Positions 1 to 6,662 of a DNA stretch of 10,316 nt are shown piece after piece. Under the pieces are notes generated by a model. That model was not told the origin of the DNA and searched no databases. It was given only the letters and a program-made list of their open reading frames with translations. The stretch comes from Akkermansiaceae bacterium UBA5020 (lineage in GTDB: Bacteria; Verrucomicrobiota; Verrucomicrobiia; Verrucomicrobiales; DEV007), in contig DGXY01000033.1 in NCBI GenBank assembly GCA_002396885.1, forward strand, positions 1 to 10,316. Direction: 5' to 3'. The translations under genes and the position numbers were made by a program. How positions within the stretch are numbered: position 1 is the stretch's first letter; each line of letters opens with the position of its first letter.

Positions 1-1620
1 TGGGACGCGCCCACCGGATCGCCCGGACGACGCCTCCTCCAGGGTGGCGCGTGGAGTTCTACCCCGAGCGCCTGCGAGCTGAGTAGCTTCTCCTCGGAGA
101 CCGCCAGCACCCGCCTCGATCGTGCCGGCTTCCGGATCGTCCGCTCGATCTCCCTCGCCCTCGCCGCCGCCCTCGACGCGCCCGATCTCGCCTGGGAATC
201 CGGCGGAGACGAAGCCTGGTTCGCCCAGACCACGCCGAGCCACGACGGCAGCGACGCCGCCGAGAGCGGAGCCGTCGCCCCGGGTCAATCAAGCTGGCTC
301 GAAACCATCGTCACCGGTCCCGCCAATCTGCGTTTCCGCTGGGAAGCCTCGCAGCGAGGCGCCCTCGATCTCTTCCGGCTCGAGACCGGCACGGGTGATC
401 CGATCCTGCTCACCGGCTCCGCCAACTGGTCGGAACGCCTCGTCGAAATGCCTGCCGGCGATCACACCCTTCGCTGGGTCTTCGTGCGCGATGCCGCCTC
501 TGCCGGCGCTAGCCGGGTCCGGCTTGATGGCGTCTCGGTGACCCCAGCGACCCCTCCGACGGTGACGACCACGGCAGCCGCATCGATCAGCGGCAGCAGC
601 GCCACTCTCGGCGGCGAGGTCACTGCCGACGGTGGGCGGGCCGTCAGCACACGCGGGGTGGTCTACGCCACCACTGCCAGTCCAAGCCTCGGCGGGCCCG
701 GCGTGCAGGAACTGACTGCCACCTTCGCCGGGACCGGCCCCTTCAGCGTCACGGCTACCGGTTTGGCCGAAGGCACCACCTACTACGCCCGGGCCTACGC
801 GACGAACCACCTCGGCACCCGCTACGGGGAAAACGTCGTCTTTACCACCGACACCAACGCGGTCTTCGTGGAGGGCATCGCCTTGCTCGCCCGCGCCATC
901 CTGCCCGGAGACACGCAGGTGTTCCGCTTCACCTTGAACGGTCCGCGTCTTTTCGCCGCTTCCACGGAAGGAGGTGCGGGACTGGAGGTCCGCCTCTTCG
1001 CCGGAGACGGCACCCTCCTGCGTTCGTGGGCCACAGGACCGGAACTGGATCTCGGCGTCGTCCTCGACGAAGGCTCCTACTCCCTCGAACTCCGCCGTCC
1101 CGTCGGGGGCGGCGAGACCGCGCAAGCCCACACCCTCACCCTCGACGAACGAACCGTCGCAGTGCGGCGCCCCGATGTCACGGTCGGACGCTCCTTCACC
1201 TCCACGCGCGGCGGCAGGGTCAACACGGGTGCCCTCGCCCAGCAATACCAGTTCACCACACCAAGGGCCGCTCCAGTGAGCGCCTTCGTGTCGGTGACCA
1301 ACCGCGGCAACCGTCCCGACCGTTTCGCTTTGAGGGGAGGGGACGGCTCGCGCCACTTCAAGGTCGAATACCGGGACGCCGCCGGGGACCTGGTGACCGC
1401 GGCGGTGAGGAACGGGCTCTACCACACACCGGAGCGGGAACCCGGGGCCCCGGCCGACTGGCTGAGGGTCAAGGTGACGCCCGCCAAGGAGCTACTGTTG
1501 GTCAGAAAGGGCGGCCGAACCGTGACCCTTCGCACGGTGGAGACGATCCTCATTGATGCCGCCTCAGTGGCCGATCCGACCGCACGCGACGGCGTTTCGA
1601 TACGGGTGAGGATGCGGTGA
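1..1620 (+). CDS. 3' part of a secreted mosaic protein: FGE/SUMF1-like domain end plus beta-sandwich modules
   Basis: The frame is open from base 1 to a TGA at 1618-1620, giving 539 visible residues with the N-terminus missing. Residues 1-48 look like the end of a formylglycine-generating-enzyme/sulfatase-modifying-factor fold (WDAPTG, then LLQGGAW at 12-18, then GFRIVRS at 43-49). Residues 57-180 match a beta-sandwich module frequent in Verrucomicrobiota exported proteins (LAWESGG, SSWLETIVTGPANLRF, HTLRWVF). Residues 185-283 are a fibronectin-III-like repeat (STRGVVY, GLAEGTTYYARAYATN). Residues 287-385 resemble a PPC-type domain. The rest is a beta-rich tail of unknown role, with no sortase or PEP-CTERM signal at the end. 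In the FGE part the first of the two active-site cysteines of true FGEs is replaced by Ser20 and only Cys25 remains, so sulfatase-activating chemistry is unlikely. Export and a surface or binding role are inferred. The true start lies outside the window. Confidence 0.85.
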   Translation, partial: WDAPTGSPGRRLLQGGAWSSTPSACELSSFSSETASTRLDRAGFRIVRSISLALAAALDAPDLAWESGGDEAWFAQTTPSHDGSDAAESGAVAPGQSSWLETIVTGPANLRFRWEASQRGALDLFRLETGTGDPILLTGSANWSERLVEMPAGDHTLRWVFVRDAASAGASRVRLDGVSVTPATPPTVTTTAAASISGSSATLGGEVTADGGRAVSTRGVVYATTASPSLGGPGVQELTATFAGTGPFSVTATGLAEGTTYYARAYATNHLGTRYGENVVFTTDTNAVFVEGIALLARAILPGDTQVFRFTLNGPRLFAASTEGGAGLEVRLFAGDGTLLRSWATGPELDLGVVLDEGSYSLELRRPVGGGETAQAHTLTLDERTVAVRRPDVTVGRSFTSTRGGRVNTGALAQQYQFTTPRAAPVSAFVSVTNRGNRPDRFALRGGDGSRHFKVEYRDAAGDLVTAAVRNGLYHTPEREPGAPADWLRVKVTPAKELLLVRKGGRTVTLRTVETILIDAASVADPTARDGVSIRVRMR

Positions 1621-1653
1621 AGATTTCAAAAAACGAAATACGCTGATGTCATT

Positions 1654-1730
1654 GCCCAACCCGGAGGGGCGAGGTAGCCCCAGCGGACGGATCCATGGTC
1701 TTGATTGGATTCGAGGATGGAGAGTTGGGC
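1654..1730. repeat. Possible structured intergenic element with nested inverted repeats
   Basis: Seven-base arms GCCCAAC (1654-1660) and GTTGGGC (1724-1730) are perfect inverse complements enclosing about 63 bases. Inside lie two further perfect short stems: GGGGC/GCCCC (1666-1670 with 1677-1681, 6-base loop) and TCCAT/ATGGA (1692-1696 with 1717-1721). Together they could fold as a three-way junction in DNA or RNA. No second copy is seen in the window, so calling it a dispersed repeat is inference. It lies between the stop of the mosaic gene and the H-NOX promoter and is not followed by a T-run, so it is not a classical terminator. Confidence 0.35.
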
Positions 1731-1757
1731 GTTCGCGGCAGGTTTCGACTGAGAAAC

Positions 1758-1880
1758 ATGAAATGGAAGAAGGAGTTGCTCGAACGCGCCGCCGCCTTCT
1801 TCGAGCTTGGCGGAACCGACGAGAAGGACGAGGAGGCTGCTGGGGAGGTTCCAGGAATCAAAAAAACGCTTCCAAAGTAA
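1758..1880 (+). CDS. Possible small protein (40 aa), unrecognised
   Basis: A short frame starting MKWKKELLERAAAFFELGG and ending TLPK would encode a highly charged peptide with a predicted amphipathic N-terminal helix followed by an acidic stretch (TDEKDEEAAGE). Most codons carry G or C at the third position, as in neighbouring genes, which mildly favours real coding. The frame is also open upstream to an in-frame ATG at 1695 (61 aa), but that would overlap the structured element at 1654-1730. Neither start has a convincing ribosome binding site. It lies 44 bases before the H-NOX gene, on the same strand. No family is recognised and no function is proposed; it could equally be a chance frame. 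Confidence 0.27.
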   Translation: MKWKKELLERAAAFFELGGTDEKDEEAAGEVPGIKKTLPK

Positions 1881-1887
1881 TGATTTC

Positions 1888-1918
1888 TTGTAAATTTCGT
1901 AAATAAGAGGTTTACTAT
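1888..1918 (+). promoter_or_regulatory. Candidate H-NOX operon promoter
   Basis: The sequence before the H-NOX gene turns sharply AT-rich. TACTAT (1913-1918) fits a -10 hexamer at 4 of 6 positions. TTGTAA (1888-1893) fits a -35 at 4 of 6, with a long 19-base spacer. The -10 ends only 6 bases before the ATG at 1925, so the transcript would be nearly leaderless. This is a sequence-only call; the spacer length weakens it. Confidence 0.4.
1899..1915. promoter_or_regulatory. Operator-like inverted repeat in the H-NOX promoter
   Basis: GTAAAT (1899-1904) and GTTTAC (1910-1915) form a 6-base inverted repeat with one G-T wobble around AAGAG. A third half-site, GTAAAT, occurs as a direct repeat at 1890-1895. 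The palindrome overlaps the promoter spacer and the left part of the putative -10, where a repressor would be expected to bind. It does not match the NsrR or FNR/DNR consensus as I know them. The same palindrome could form a weak RNA hairpin holding the only purine-rich SD-like bases in its loop. Confidence 0.3.
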
Positions 1919-1924
1919 GATTTT

Positions 1925-2491
1925 ATGTATGGGTTGATCAACAGGGCTATCAAGGATTTAGTTATCGAACGGGCCGGTGAGGCCGCTTGGAAGCGCGTCC
2001 ATCACGACGCCGGGGTCCAGGAGGATGAATTCGTTGCCATGGAGTCGTATTCCGACGAGTCCACCTACGCCTTGATCGGCAGTGCTTCGCGATTGCTCGA
2101 CCTGCCGCAGGAAGAAATCCTCAAGGAATTCGGCCGCAAATGGATTACCTACACCGCTGCCCGCGGCTACGGGGAATTGATGGACGGCTGGGGTTTGGAT
2201 GTGGGTAGTTTCCTCGATAACCTCAACCAGATGCATGCGCGATTGAAGTTGGCCATGCCGAGATTGGAACCTCCGCACTTCGAGGTGTTTGAGCGGGGAG
2301 AGAGCTCTCTCGTTCTCAGGTATTGGAGTGATCGGCCGGGACTTTCGCCCATGGTGATTGGTTTGCTCGAAGGGTTGGGGGAACGTTTTGGAACCCCGGT
2401 CAGTGTGGAACTACGGAGCGCTCGCTCGGAGGAACAGGACCACGATGAGTTCTTTGTCACTTGGCAGGCGGCTACGCCGGGTTCGGCCTGA
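1925..2491 (+). CDS. hnoX: H-NOX heme nitric-oxide sensor protein
   Basis: A cytosolic heme protein of 188 aa, the normal length for a stand-alone H-NOX (HNOB) domain. It binds NO at ferrous heme and passes the signal to a partner kinase or cyclase. The N-terminus MYGLINRAIKDLVI is typical and fixes the ATG at 1925. The heme-ligating histidine is His104 (NLNQMHARL). The heme-propionate-binding YxSxR motif is Tyr133-Trp-Ser135-Asp-Arg137, and the conserved prolines are at 116-117. The distal tyrosine that stabilises oxygen in the Thermoanaerobacter H-NOX has no counterpart: the aligned positions near 142-143 are Pro and Met. This predicts a sensor that discriminates against O2. The best SD-like bases (GAGG, 1907-1910) lie 14 bases upstream, too far for normal use. 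The gene is followed after 19 bases by a kinase carrying the H-NOX-associated domain, its likely partner. Confidence 0.95.
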   Translation: MYGLINRAIKDLVIERAGEAAWKRVHHDAGVQEDEFVAMESYSDESTYALIGSASRLLDLPQEEILKEFGRKWITYTAARGYGELMDGWGLDVGSFLDNLNQMHARLKLAMPRLEPPHFEVFERGESSLVLRYWSDRPGLSPMVIGLLEGLGERFGTPVSVELRSARSEEQDHDEFFVTWQAATPGSA

Positions 2492-2510
2492 TCCCCGAGC
2501 TCGATCGAGG

Positions 2511-4463
2511 ATGAGATTCAACGACATACATCTGAATCAGCTTTTCCCGTTCCACCTCGTGATCGACGATTCCGGGTGCATCGCTAGCTACGGCGATCGC
2601 TTGGCGAGACTGCTGCCGGAAGAGAGTCTCTCCGGCAAGAACGTCCTCGAGGTTTTTACGTTGATCGAGCCGAGGCGGACCGCCGCCTGGTCCGAGGAAA
2701 GGCTCGTGGGTCGGGCCGTGGTTCTGCAGAAAAACGACCACTCCCTGCATTTGAAAGGCGAGGTCATCTTCCTGCCTGACCAAAAAGTGAGTCTCTATGC
2801 GGCCGCGCCATGGATCACGGCTTCCGGAGATTTGAAAAGACTTGGACTGCAATTTCAGGATTTCCCGGTGCATCAGGGGGTCACCGACTTTCTCTTCATG
2901 CTGAACGCTCAGGAGAACCATGCCAAGGACGCGCAGTTGTTTGCCCGCCGCATCCGGGAACAATATGATACCCTCGCCTACCGACAGCAACTGCTCGCCA
3001 GCCTCGTCACCAACATACCGGAAGGAGGAGCCTTGGTGATCCGTCAGGACGGACGGGTGCTTCTCGCAGGCGGGATGGATCTTCCCTGTCGGAATTTGGT
3101 TCAATTGGATGATGAGGGAGTCCCCCTCTCCGATCTCTTCGGCAGCCAGGCGACAGAAATCTGGTCGAAAATCGAAGGGTCCGAGAAGGGAGATTCGGGT
3201 CGGCGTTTTCTTTTCGAAGACGGGAAGAATGTCTATCGCTGCACGGTTACTTTTTTAACCGATCTCGATCCTTCGAGGTCCCGCTGGTTGGTGATCTTCC
3301 AGAACATCAGCGAGGATCTGGAACACCAGCAGCAGGAAGAGCGTCTGCAGCGGCTCGATTCCGTCGGAATCCTCGCCGGTGGCATCGCCCACGATTTCAA
3401 CAACTACCTGACTTCGATCCTCGGCAACATCACCCTCGCGCGCGAGACGCCGGACGTCATTGAGGAATCCCTCGCAAATGCCGAGGAGGCCTGCAAAAAC
3501 GCCCAGCAACTCACCCGCCAGCTGCTGACCTTTGCCAAAGGAGGAGATCCGATCACGCAGACGGCCGACCTCGTGCTTGCGGTCGAGAAAGCGGCGAGAT
3601 TCTCGCTGAGTGGTTCCAAGGTGAACCTCGAGTTCGTCAGCCGAATACCGCAGGCCTTGACCCAGTTCGACCCCGGGCAAATCTCCCAAGTGATCAACAA
3701 TCTTTGCATCAACGCGGTTCAGGCGATGAATGGACGCGGCAAAATCAAGATTCGGATCTCGGAAAGCCGACTTGCCCGACCCCTGGAGCTGCTCGAACCC
3801 GGCGCGTATCTCAAAATCGAGGTCGAAGACGACGGCCCCGGGATTCCGCCCGATATTCTCCCGAGGATCTGGGACGCCTATTTTACCACCAAGGCTAGCG
3901 GCTCGGGTCTCGGCCTAGCCTCCTGCCACTCCATCATCAAGCGCCACCATGGTCGCATCACGGTGACTTCGTCTGGGGAAAAGCGCACCCGCTTCACTAT
4001 TCTCCTGCCCTTCCTCCCTCCGGAGGCACCGATCGCTGCTCCGGAGGTGGTGGAGGATGCTCCCCTGACGCCCTTCCGAATCCTCGTGATGGACGATCAG
4101 GCTCCGATCCGAATGGTTTCCAAACGCATGTTTGAGAGGCTCGGCCAAAAGGTGGTGACCGTCGAAAATGGTCCCGATGCCGTCGCGGTCTATCGGGACG
4201 CGATGCGGAACGGAGAGCCCTTTCACTTGGTGATCCTCGACATGACGATTCCAGGAGGTATCAGCGGACAGGAAACCCTCGAGCTTTTACGCGAATTGGA
4301 TCCGACGGTCTACGCGGTCATCTGCTCCGGGTATTCGGAGCACGTGCCCCATATCTCTAAGGAGCGCGAGGGCTTCGACGCCGTCCTTCCGAAGCCGTTC
4401 ACCCTCACTCAGGTCCGGCAACTTCTCCACGAGCACCGGGAACGCTCTTCGGTGGCCGCGTGA
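2511..4463 (+). CDS. H-NOX-associated hybrid sensor histidine kinase (HNOBA-PAS-HisKA-HATPase-receiver)
   Basis: A soluble 650-aa hybrid kinase with no membrane segment. Residues 1-150 form an HNOBA (H-NOX-associated PAS-like) domain, as in soluble guanylate cyclase: LFPFHLVIDDSG, a LARLLP core, then LGLQFQDFPV and an alpha-helical exit. Residues 158-270 look like a second, PAS-like domain, followed by a short coiled coil. The HisKA H-box GGIAHDFNN has phospho-acceptor His294. The ATPase domain shows N-box Asn397 and Asn401, G1 Asp440-Asp-Gly-Pro-Gly and G2 GSGLGLA (464-470). A C-terminal receiver (about 522-643) has acidic residues 528-529, phospho-acceptor Asp577, Ser606 and Lys628. All catalytic residues appear intact. 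It most likely reads the neighbouring H-NOX through the HNOBA domain and controls an unseen partner; the receiver may act as phosphate relay or sink. ATG 2511 fits the domain boundary, although GAGG directly abuts it. An in-frame ATG at 2445, overlapping hnoX, has a better-placed AGGA. Confidence 0.93.
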   Translation: MRFNDIHLNQLFPFHLVIDDSGCIASYGDRLARLLPEESLSGKNVLEVFTLIEPRRTAAWSEERLVGRAVVLQKNDHSLHLKGEVIFLPDQKVSLYAAAPWITASGDLKRLGLQFQDFPVHQGVTDFLFMLNAQENHAKDAQLFARRIREQYDTLAYRQQLLASLVTNIPEGGALVIRQDGRVLLAGGMDLPCRNLVQLDDEGVPLSDLFGSQATEIWSKIEGSEKGDSGRRFLFEDGKNVYRCTVTFLTDLDPSRSRWLVIFQNISEDLEHQQQEERLQRLDSVGILAGGIAHDFNNYLTSILGNITLARETPDVIEESLANAEEACKNAQQLTRQLLTFAKGGDPITQTADLVLAVEKAARFSLSGSKVNLEFVSRIPQALTQFDPGQISQVINNLCINAVQAMNGRGKIKIRISESRLARPLELLEPGAYLKIEVEDDGPGIPPDILPRIWDAYFTTKASGSGLGLASCHSIIKRHHGRITVTSSGEKRTRFTILLPFLPPEAPIAAPEVVEDAPLTPFRILVMDDQAPIRMVSKRMFERLGQKVVTVENGPDAVAVYRDAMRNGEPFHLVILDMTIPGGISGQETLELLRELDPTVYAVICSGYSEHVPHISKEREGFDAVLPKPFTLTQVRQLLHEHRERSSVAA

Positions 4464-4468
4464 GTCTC

Positions 4469-4484
4469 TCGGGGAAGACCCCGA
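4469..4484. terminator. Hairpin in the convergent gap, possible terminator
   Basis: TCGGGG-AAGA-CCCCGA is a perfect 6-base stem with a tetraloop, placed 5 bases after the kinase stop and between convergent genes. Further symmetry lies beside it: the 10-base palindrome GACCCGGGTC and a CGGGT/ACCCG stem. No T-run follows in either direction, so an intrinsic mechanism is weakly supported. Confidence 0.35.
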
Positions 4485-4516
4485 ACCGGTCATGACCCGG
4501 GTCCTCTGCGAACCCG

Positions 4517-6520
4517 TCACGGAGTGGCGATTGAGTCGCTCGTCTCCACGTTGCTGGCGGAATTGTAGCTGCTGCCGGTGAAGGTGATCTCCGTCACGGT
4601 GAAGGTGAAGGTTCCGCTATTCTTCGTGCGGGTGGAGGAAAAGACCGTGGCCCCGGTCCGGCCGGTCGTCTTCGATACAGAGGCGGTGGTGAGTCCGCTC
4701 CAAGAGCCAGTGACGGTCGCGTTGGAAACAGCCTTGCCGGATTGATCGAAGACCCGAACGCTGGCATTGGCCTGATAGCCAGACCTCGAGGTGGACAGCG
4801 TCATGTCGATCGCAGCCACGTAGACGAACTTGTTCGTGCCGACCGTTACCGTGATCGGCTGCGACGCGCTCGAGAGCCCGGCATTGTCCAACACGACGAG
4901 GGTGACGGGATAGGTTCCCGGAGTCTGGTAGGTCTTGGAGGGATTGGCGAGGGTCGAACCGGTGCCGTCGCCGAAATCCCAATCATAGGCGGCGATGACT
5001 CCGTCCGGGTCACTGCTGCCGTCGCCCTTGAAGGTGACGGAAAGCGGCGCCGGTCCACTCGTTGGGGAGGTGGCTTGGGCAAGCGCAACAGGAGGCTGGG
5101 CGTTCAAGGGAATGAGGTTGGCGGAAAGGGTGAACTCGCCGAGGCTGCCGTAGTCGTTGTAGGCGGTGGTCGGTTCGCCCGTTCCGACCCCTTCCACGGC
5201 CGCATAATAGGTCCCTTGCGGGAGCGAGGCGGTAAGCGTGGCACCAAGGGTCGTCGGGCTGGTTGAGGAATGGAGATTTCCTGAGCCATCGTAGAGAGAG
5301 AGCCGGATGTCGAGATTCGGTGAGTTCGGAGCAGGGCTCGCGGTCAAAGAGACGGTGCCGGCACCGGTGGTGAATCCGAAGAGGTCCGCATCGACCCGGG
5401 TCTCGACGATTCCGGACGCGACCGGCGTGGTCCCGATAAGGGGCGTGGCATTGACGATGGCATCTCCGTGGGCGTCGGAGCGATAGCCAGTGATCCCGGC
5501 GATCATGGCCGTATCGTCTTGGGTGTTGTTGGCGAAGGCGTATTCGCCCCTGCTCCAGTGCGAGACATCTCGGTAGTAGCTCACTCCCATGATGGGCGCC
5601 CAGTTGGCGTGACCCTCGTAGTAGCCCTCGGCCGCGTTGGTGGCTGAGGCGAGGCGACCGTCGTGGGAGAGGTTGAGGGTATGGCCGGCTTCGTGGCTGG
5701 CGGCCTCGGCGGTGTACTTGGCGTTTCCGGAGCCAAGCTGGACGGGGAAAACAAAGCAAGGGGTGTCGGTGTTCCAAGTAAAGGAATTGAGATAGGCCAC
5801 CCCTCCGGCACCAGCGCCATACCAGTCGGAGCTGCTACCGCCAAGGCAGACGCGCACTCCGAACTGGGTGTCGGAGGTGTTGGTTTTGCGCAGTGCCTCA
5901 AGGCCGGGATCCTGAGTGGTGACGTCCACGTCGAAGGGGGCGTAATCCTCGGCGACCCGCTGCCAGATCGAGACGATGTTGTTGAGTTCGGTCGCCGAGA
6001 AGGTGGTCGTGACGGTGGCGTCGTTACTATAAGGTGGGGTGACGATATTGGCTCCGCCGGTGAAGTTGCTGTTCCAAGGGGTGCCGGAGGTGACGTTACC
6101 GTCGAAGTCGAGATAGATCACCTTCGAGGCGCCTGGTTTACTGTGGAGAATGAAGGCGTCCGCCGAGGTCGGGGTTCCGCTCGGGGTTCCACCCCCGGAC
6201 ACGGCGCCATTGGCCGCGGCAACGTTCTGCAGAGGAAGCAGGCCTTCGCAGACATAGTGAAGCCGCCCTTGACGGTCGGCTCGAAGCGATTTTTCCCGGA
6301 GGCACAAAAGGCGCATTTCCGTCTCTGAGCGTCCATACCAAGCGGCCACGGGCGCGAGGTTCCTGCCAAGCAGTCCGGGGATCTCGGCCCCTGCCGCGAC
6401 CTTTCGCAAAGCCTGCACCGGGAAGGGAACGCCCGCGGGGTTGGTCTGGGCAACGAGCGTGAAGGGGAGGATCGCTCCGAAGGCGGAGGCGAGTAGAATG
6501 ACGGAAGTCCTCAAAGTCAT
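4517..6520 (-). CDS. Secreted metzincin-type zinc metalloprotease with PPC-like and PKD domains
   Basis: A 667-aa exported protein. Residues 1-25 form a signal peptide (MTLRTSVILL..., hydrophobic core, cleavage near LVAQ), which fixes the ATG at 6520. Residues 26-120 look like a pro-region with Cys73 and Cys91. The catalytic domain (about 130-350) carries the extended zinc motif HEAGHTLNLSH, with ligands His276, His280 and His286 and catalytic Glu277. Met311 in PIMGVSYY probably forms the Met-turn of metzincins. Cys225 and Cys255 may form a disulfide. Residues 370-468 resemble a pre-peptidase C-terminal (PPC) domain. Residues 476-562 are a PKD domain (YDWDFGDGT, 512-520). The last 100 residues are a beta-rich module of unknown role, without a recognised sorting tail. 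The substrate is unknown; extracellular protein or glycoprotein degradation is inferred. No SD precedes the start. Confidence 0.9.
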   Translation of the reverse strand: MTLRTSVILLASAFGAILPFTLVAQTNPAGVPFPVQALRKVAAGAEIPGLLGRNLAPVAAWYGRSETEMRLLCLREKSLRADRQGRLHYVCEGLLPLQNVAAANGAVSGGGTPSGTPTSADAFILHSKPGASKVIYLDFDGNVTSGTPWNSNFTGGANIVTPPYSNDATVTTTFSATELNNIVSIWQRVAEDYAPFDVDVTTQDPGLEALRKTNTSDTQFGVRVCLGGSSSDWYGAGAGGVAYLNSFTWNTDTPCFVFPVQLGSGNAKYTAEAASHEAGHTLNLSHDGRLASATNAAEGYYEGHANWAPIMGVSYYRDVSHWSRGEYAFANNTQDDTAMIAGITGYRSDAHGDAIVNATPLIGTTPVASGIVETRVDADLFGFTTGAGTVSLTASPAPNSPNLDIRLSLYDGSGNLHSSTSPTTLGATLTASLPQGTYYAAVEGVGTGEPTTAYNDYGSLGEFTLSANLIPLNAQPPVALAQATSPTSGPAPLSVTFKGDGSSDPDGVIAAYDWDFGDGTGSTLANPSKTYQTPGTYPVTLVVLDNAGLSSASQPITVTVGTNKFVYVAAIDMTLSTSRSGYQANASVRVFDQSGKAVSNATVTGSWSGLTTASVSKTTGRTGATVFSSTRTKNSGTFTFTVTEITFTGSSYNSASNVETSDSIATP

Positions 6521-6527
6521 AACGGGT

Positions 6528-6556
6528 TTAGTATCAAAAGGCACTGGAAATGTCAA
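6528..6556 (-). promoter_or_regulatory. Candidate metalloprotease promoter
   Basis: On the minus strand a perfect -35 TTGACA (6551-6556) is followed, 17 bases later, by TACTAA (6528-6533), a weak -10 at 3 of 6. The alternative GATACT fits better (4 of 6) but leaves a 15-base spacer. The -10 ends 7 bases before the ATG at 6520, so transcription would start at or next to the start codon. It lies in the 142-base gap after ribBA, which otherwise shows no clear terminator. Confidence 0.55.
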
Positions 6557-6662
6557 CGGCGATTGAGAAAAGCTGTAAATGTTTAAGAGACGAACCCTTA
6601 ATGGCTGACGGCCTGCCGAGGCACCTGATTTCGCAACGAAGTCGCCCTCGCCCCACCGCCCC

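Noticed and set aside
289..1425. Minus-strand open frame of 378 codons
   Set aside because: It lies opposite the mosaic protein, whose frame shows recognisable FGE-like, fibronectin-like and PPC-like modules; the minus translation is low-complexity without motifs.
2358..2510. Kinase start at 2358
   Set aside because: It would overlap most of the hnoX 3' end; the extra residues are an out-of-frame reading of hnoX and lie outside the HNOBA domain.
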